Below, piece after piece: positions 6,236 through 7,136 of a stretch of DNA of 7,136 nucleotides (position 1 is its first letter; every line of letters begins with the position of its first letter). The position numbers were made by a program, and so were the translations under genes. The DNA is from JAWXBM01 sp034440115 (GTDB lineage: Bacteria; Pseudomonadota; Gammaproteobacteria; Xanthomonadales; SZUA-36), in the NCBI GenBank assembly GCA_034440115.1, contig JAWXBM010000152.1:1-7136 (forward strand). Reading direction: 5' to 3'. The notes under the pieces were generated by a model. It was not told where the DNA came from. It saw nothing but the letters and a program-made list of their open reading frames with translations, and ran no database searches.

Positions 6236-6264
6236 ATTATCCATGACTTGTAAATTTGTGTCAA
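6236..6264 (-). promoter_or_regulatory. Strong sigma70-type promoter for the IPTL locus
   Basis: On the minus strand a perfect TTGACA (6264-6259) and GATAAT (6241-6236, 5 of 6 matches) are separated by exactly 17 bases. The region just upstream of -35 is very A/T-rich and resembles an UP element. Transcription should begin near 6228-6229, giving a leader of about 173 bases before ATG 6055. The promoter sits directly behind the rmuC stop codon, so the locus need not depend on rmuC transcription. No terminator for rmuC is seen in between. Confidence 0.7.
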
Positions 6265-6287
6265 TTTATAAATGACAATTAATTTAC
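6250..6287. repeat. Imperfect inverted repeat over the -35 box and rmuC stop, possible operator
   Basis: GTAAATTTGTGTCA (6250-6263) mirrors TGACAATTAATTTAC (6273-6287) around ATTTATAAA, which contains the 8-base palindrome TTTATAAA. The inner arms TGTCA/TGACA match exactly and the outer GTAAATT/AATTTAC match exactly, with a short mismatch and a one-base length difference between. It spans the -35 box of the IPTL promoter. There is no GC-rich stem or T-run, so it is not a terminator. A regulator-binding site is an inference. Confidence 0.4.
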
Positions 6288-7136
6288 TCTGGATGAAGAC
6301 GACAGATTATCTTGAGGTGGCTGATCTTCATCCCTCAGCAGGTTCTTATCGACATCTTCTTCATCGGCCGACAAATCAGCCAACCCAGAGTCCAACTGCT
6401 TGGTATTACGTGCACCCAGTTCTCTCAACATTTCGGTTTGACGGACCAGATTACCGGCACCGGTGGATAGCTGACCAAATGCTTCGTCATAGCTTTGCTG
6501 GGCCTGTTGCAATCTGTCGCCAAGCTTCTGTAAATTATCAACAAAACCGCAAAACTTGTCGTATAGCATGCCGGCCCGACGGGCGATTTCATGGGCATTG
6601 CGGTTTTGCCTGTGTACCGCCCAAACCGAAGCGACGGTACGCATGGTTGCCAGAAAATTAGTAGGGGAAACCAGAGCGATGCGATGATTCAGGGCGAATA
6701 TGGGCAGATCTGCGTCTGCCTGCAACGCGGCGATCAAGGCGGATTCAACGGGCACAAACATCAGTACAAAATCCAGCGCATCGAGGCCAGGCAGCTCGGC
6801 ATAACGTTTTTCGCCCAGATTTTTTATGTGTTGCCGGATTGAAGCAATATGCTCTTTCAAGGCCGTTTCACGCTGCTCATCGGTCTCTGCCGACTGGTAG
6901 CGAGTCCATGCCGCCAGCGATACTTTCGAATCCAGCACAATCGACTTGGCCTCAGGCAGATGCACGACCAGGTCTGGCTGTACCCGTTGCCCGTCATCGG
7001 TGGTGATGGAAAACTGCGTGGAATAATCCTGGCCTTTCTGTAGGCCAGCCATCTCCAGCAAACGTTCCAGCTGCTGCTCGCCCCAATTTCCCTGTGCTTT
7101 GACATTGGTCGTCAGTGCCCGCGTCAGGTGAGTAGC
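6279..7136 (-). CDS. rmuC: DNA recombination protein RmuC family, N-terminal part missing
   Basis: The frame is open to the right window edge and ends with TAA at 6281-6279, leaving 285 C-terminal residues. The core domain is plain: NVKAQGNWGEQQLERLLE (11-28), GLQKGQDYSTQ (31-41), QPDLVVHLPEAKSIVLDSKVSL (53-74), DFVLMFVPVESA (122-133), LVSPTNFLATMRTV (155-168) and QLSTGAGNLVRQ (222-233). E20, D55 and D69-S-K71 fit the PD-(D/E)XK-type nuclease core proposed for this family. RmuC was named for a role in limiting recombination at inverted repeats in E. coli; its biochemical activity is less clear. The N-terminal membrane anchor and long coiled coil usual for RmuC lie outside the window. The last ~45 residues are an acidic, Ser/Gln-rich tail. 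Its transcription runs toward the IPTL locus, but that locus has its own promoter immediately after the stop. Confidence 0.93.
   Translation of the reverse strand, partial: ATHLTRALTTNVKAQGNWGEQQLERLLEMAGLQKGQDYSTQFSITTDDGQRVQPDLVVHLPEAKSIVLDSKVSLAAWTRYQSAETDEQRETALKEHIASIRQHIKNLGEKRYAELPGLDALDFVLMFVPVESALIAALQADADLPIFALNHRIALVSPTNFLATMRTVASVWAVHRQNRNAHEIARRAGMLYDKFCGFVDNLQKLGDRLQQAQQSYDEAFGQLSTGAGNLVRQTEMLRELGARNTKQLDSGLADLSADEEDVDKNLLRDEDQPPQDNLSSSSRVN

Noticed and set aside
6250..6287. Inverted repeat as an rmuC terminator
   Set aside because: The stem is A/T-rich and imperfect, contains the rmuC stop codon and has no T-run after it; an operator is the better reading.

Overview
This window looks like the chromosome of a gammaproteobacterium, probably environmental or marine. 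The genes are tightly packed, GC content looks close to 50%, and the recognisable genes (RND efflux, prmC, rmuC) are of proteobacterial type. The IPTL-CTERM tail on one secreted protein is known mainly from gamma- and betaproteobacteria. No mobile element, CRISPR array, tRNA or rRNA is visible.

Left part, + strand (1-3573): the C-terminal end of an RND periplasmic adaptor subunit overlaps by ATGA with a complete 1071-residue RND inner-membrane permease. Together they form two parts of a tripartite efflux pump operon. After a 131-bp gap comes prmC (3705-4586), the methyltransferase that modifies the GGQ glutamine of release factors. It sits without prfA beside it.

Right part, - strand (7136-4643, read leftwards): a 5'-truncated rmuC (PD-(D/E)XK-type recombination-associated nuclease family) ends at 6279. 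A very good sigma70-type promoter follows at once. It opens a ~175-nt leader and then a secreted, acidic, cysteine-containing protein of 272 aa ending in an IPTL-CTERM sorting signal. A strong intrinsic terminator comes next, and only 16 nt beyond its U-tract starts a second, smaller secreted protein (166 aa). This second protein has the same four-cysteine module and a decayed version of the same C-terminal tail.

The two-gene IPTL locus is the part most worth attention. By eye the module occurs three times, twice in the first protein and once in the second. The terminator between the genes suggests the second is made in smaller amounts by read-through. The leader has a possible leaderless 34-codon uORF and an inverted repeat over the -35 box. 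A sister promoter with a similar -35 region lies at 4594-4622 between the convergent genes. It points into the antisense strand of the prmC 3' end, where a terminator-like hairpin could end a very short RNA. The window holds no exosortase, so the processing enzyme (XrtH would be expected) must be encoded elsewhere.
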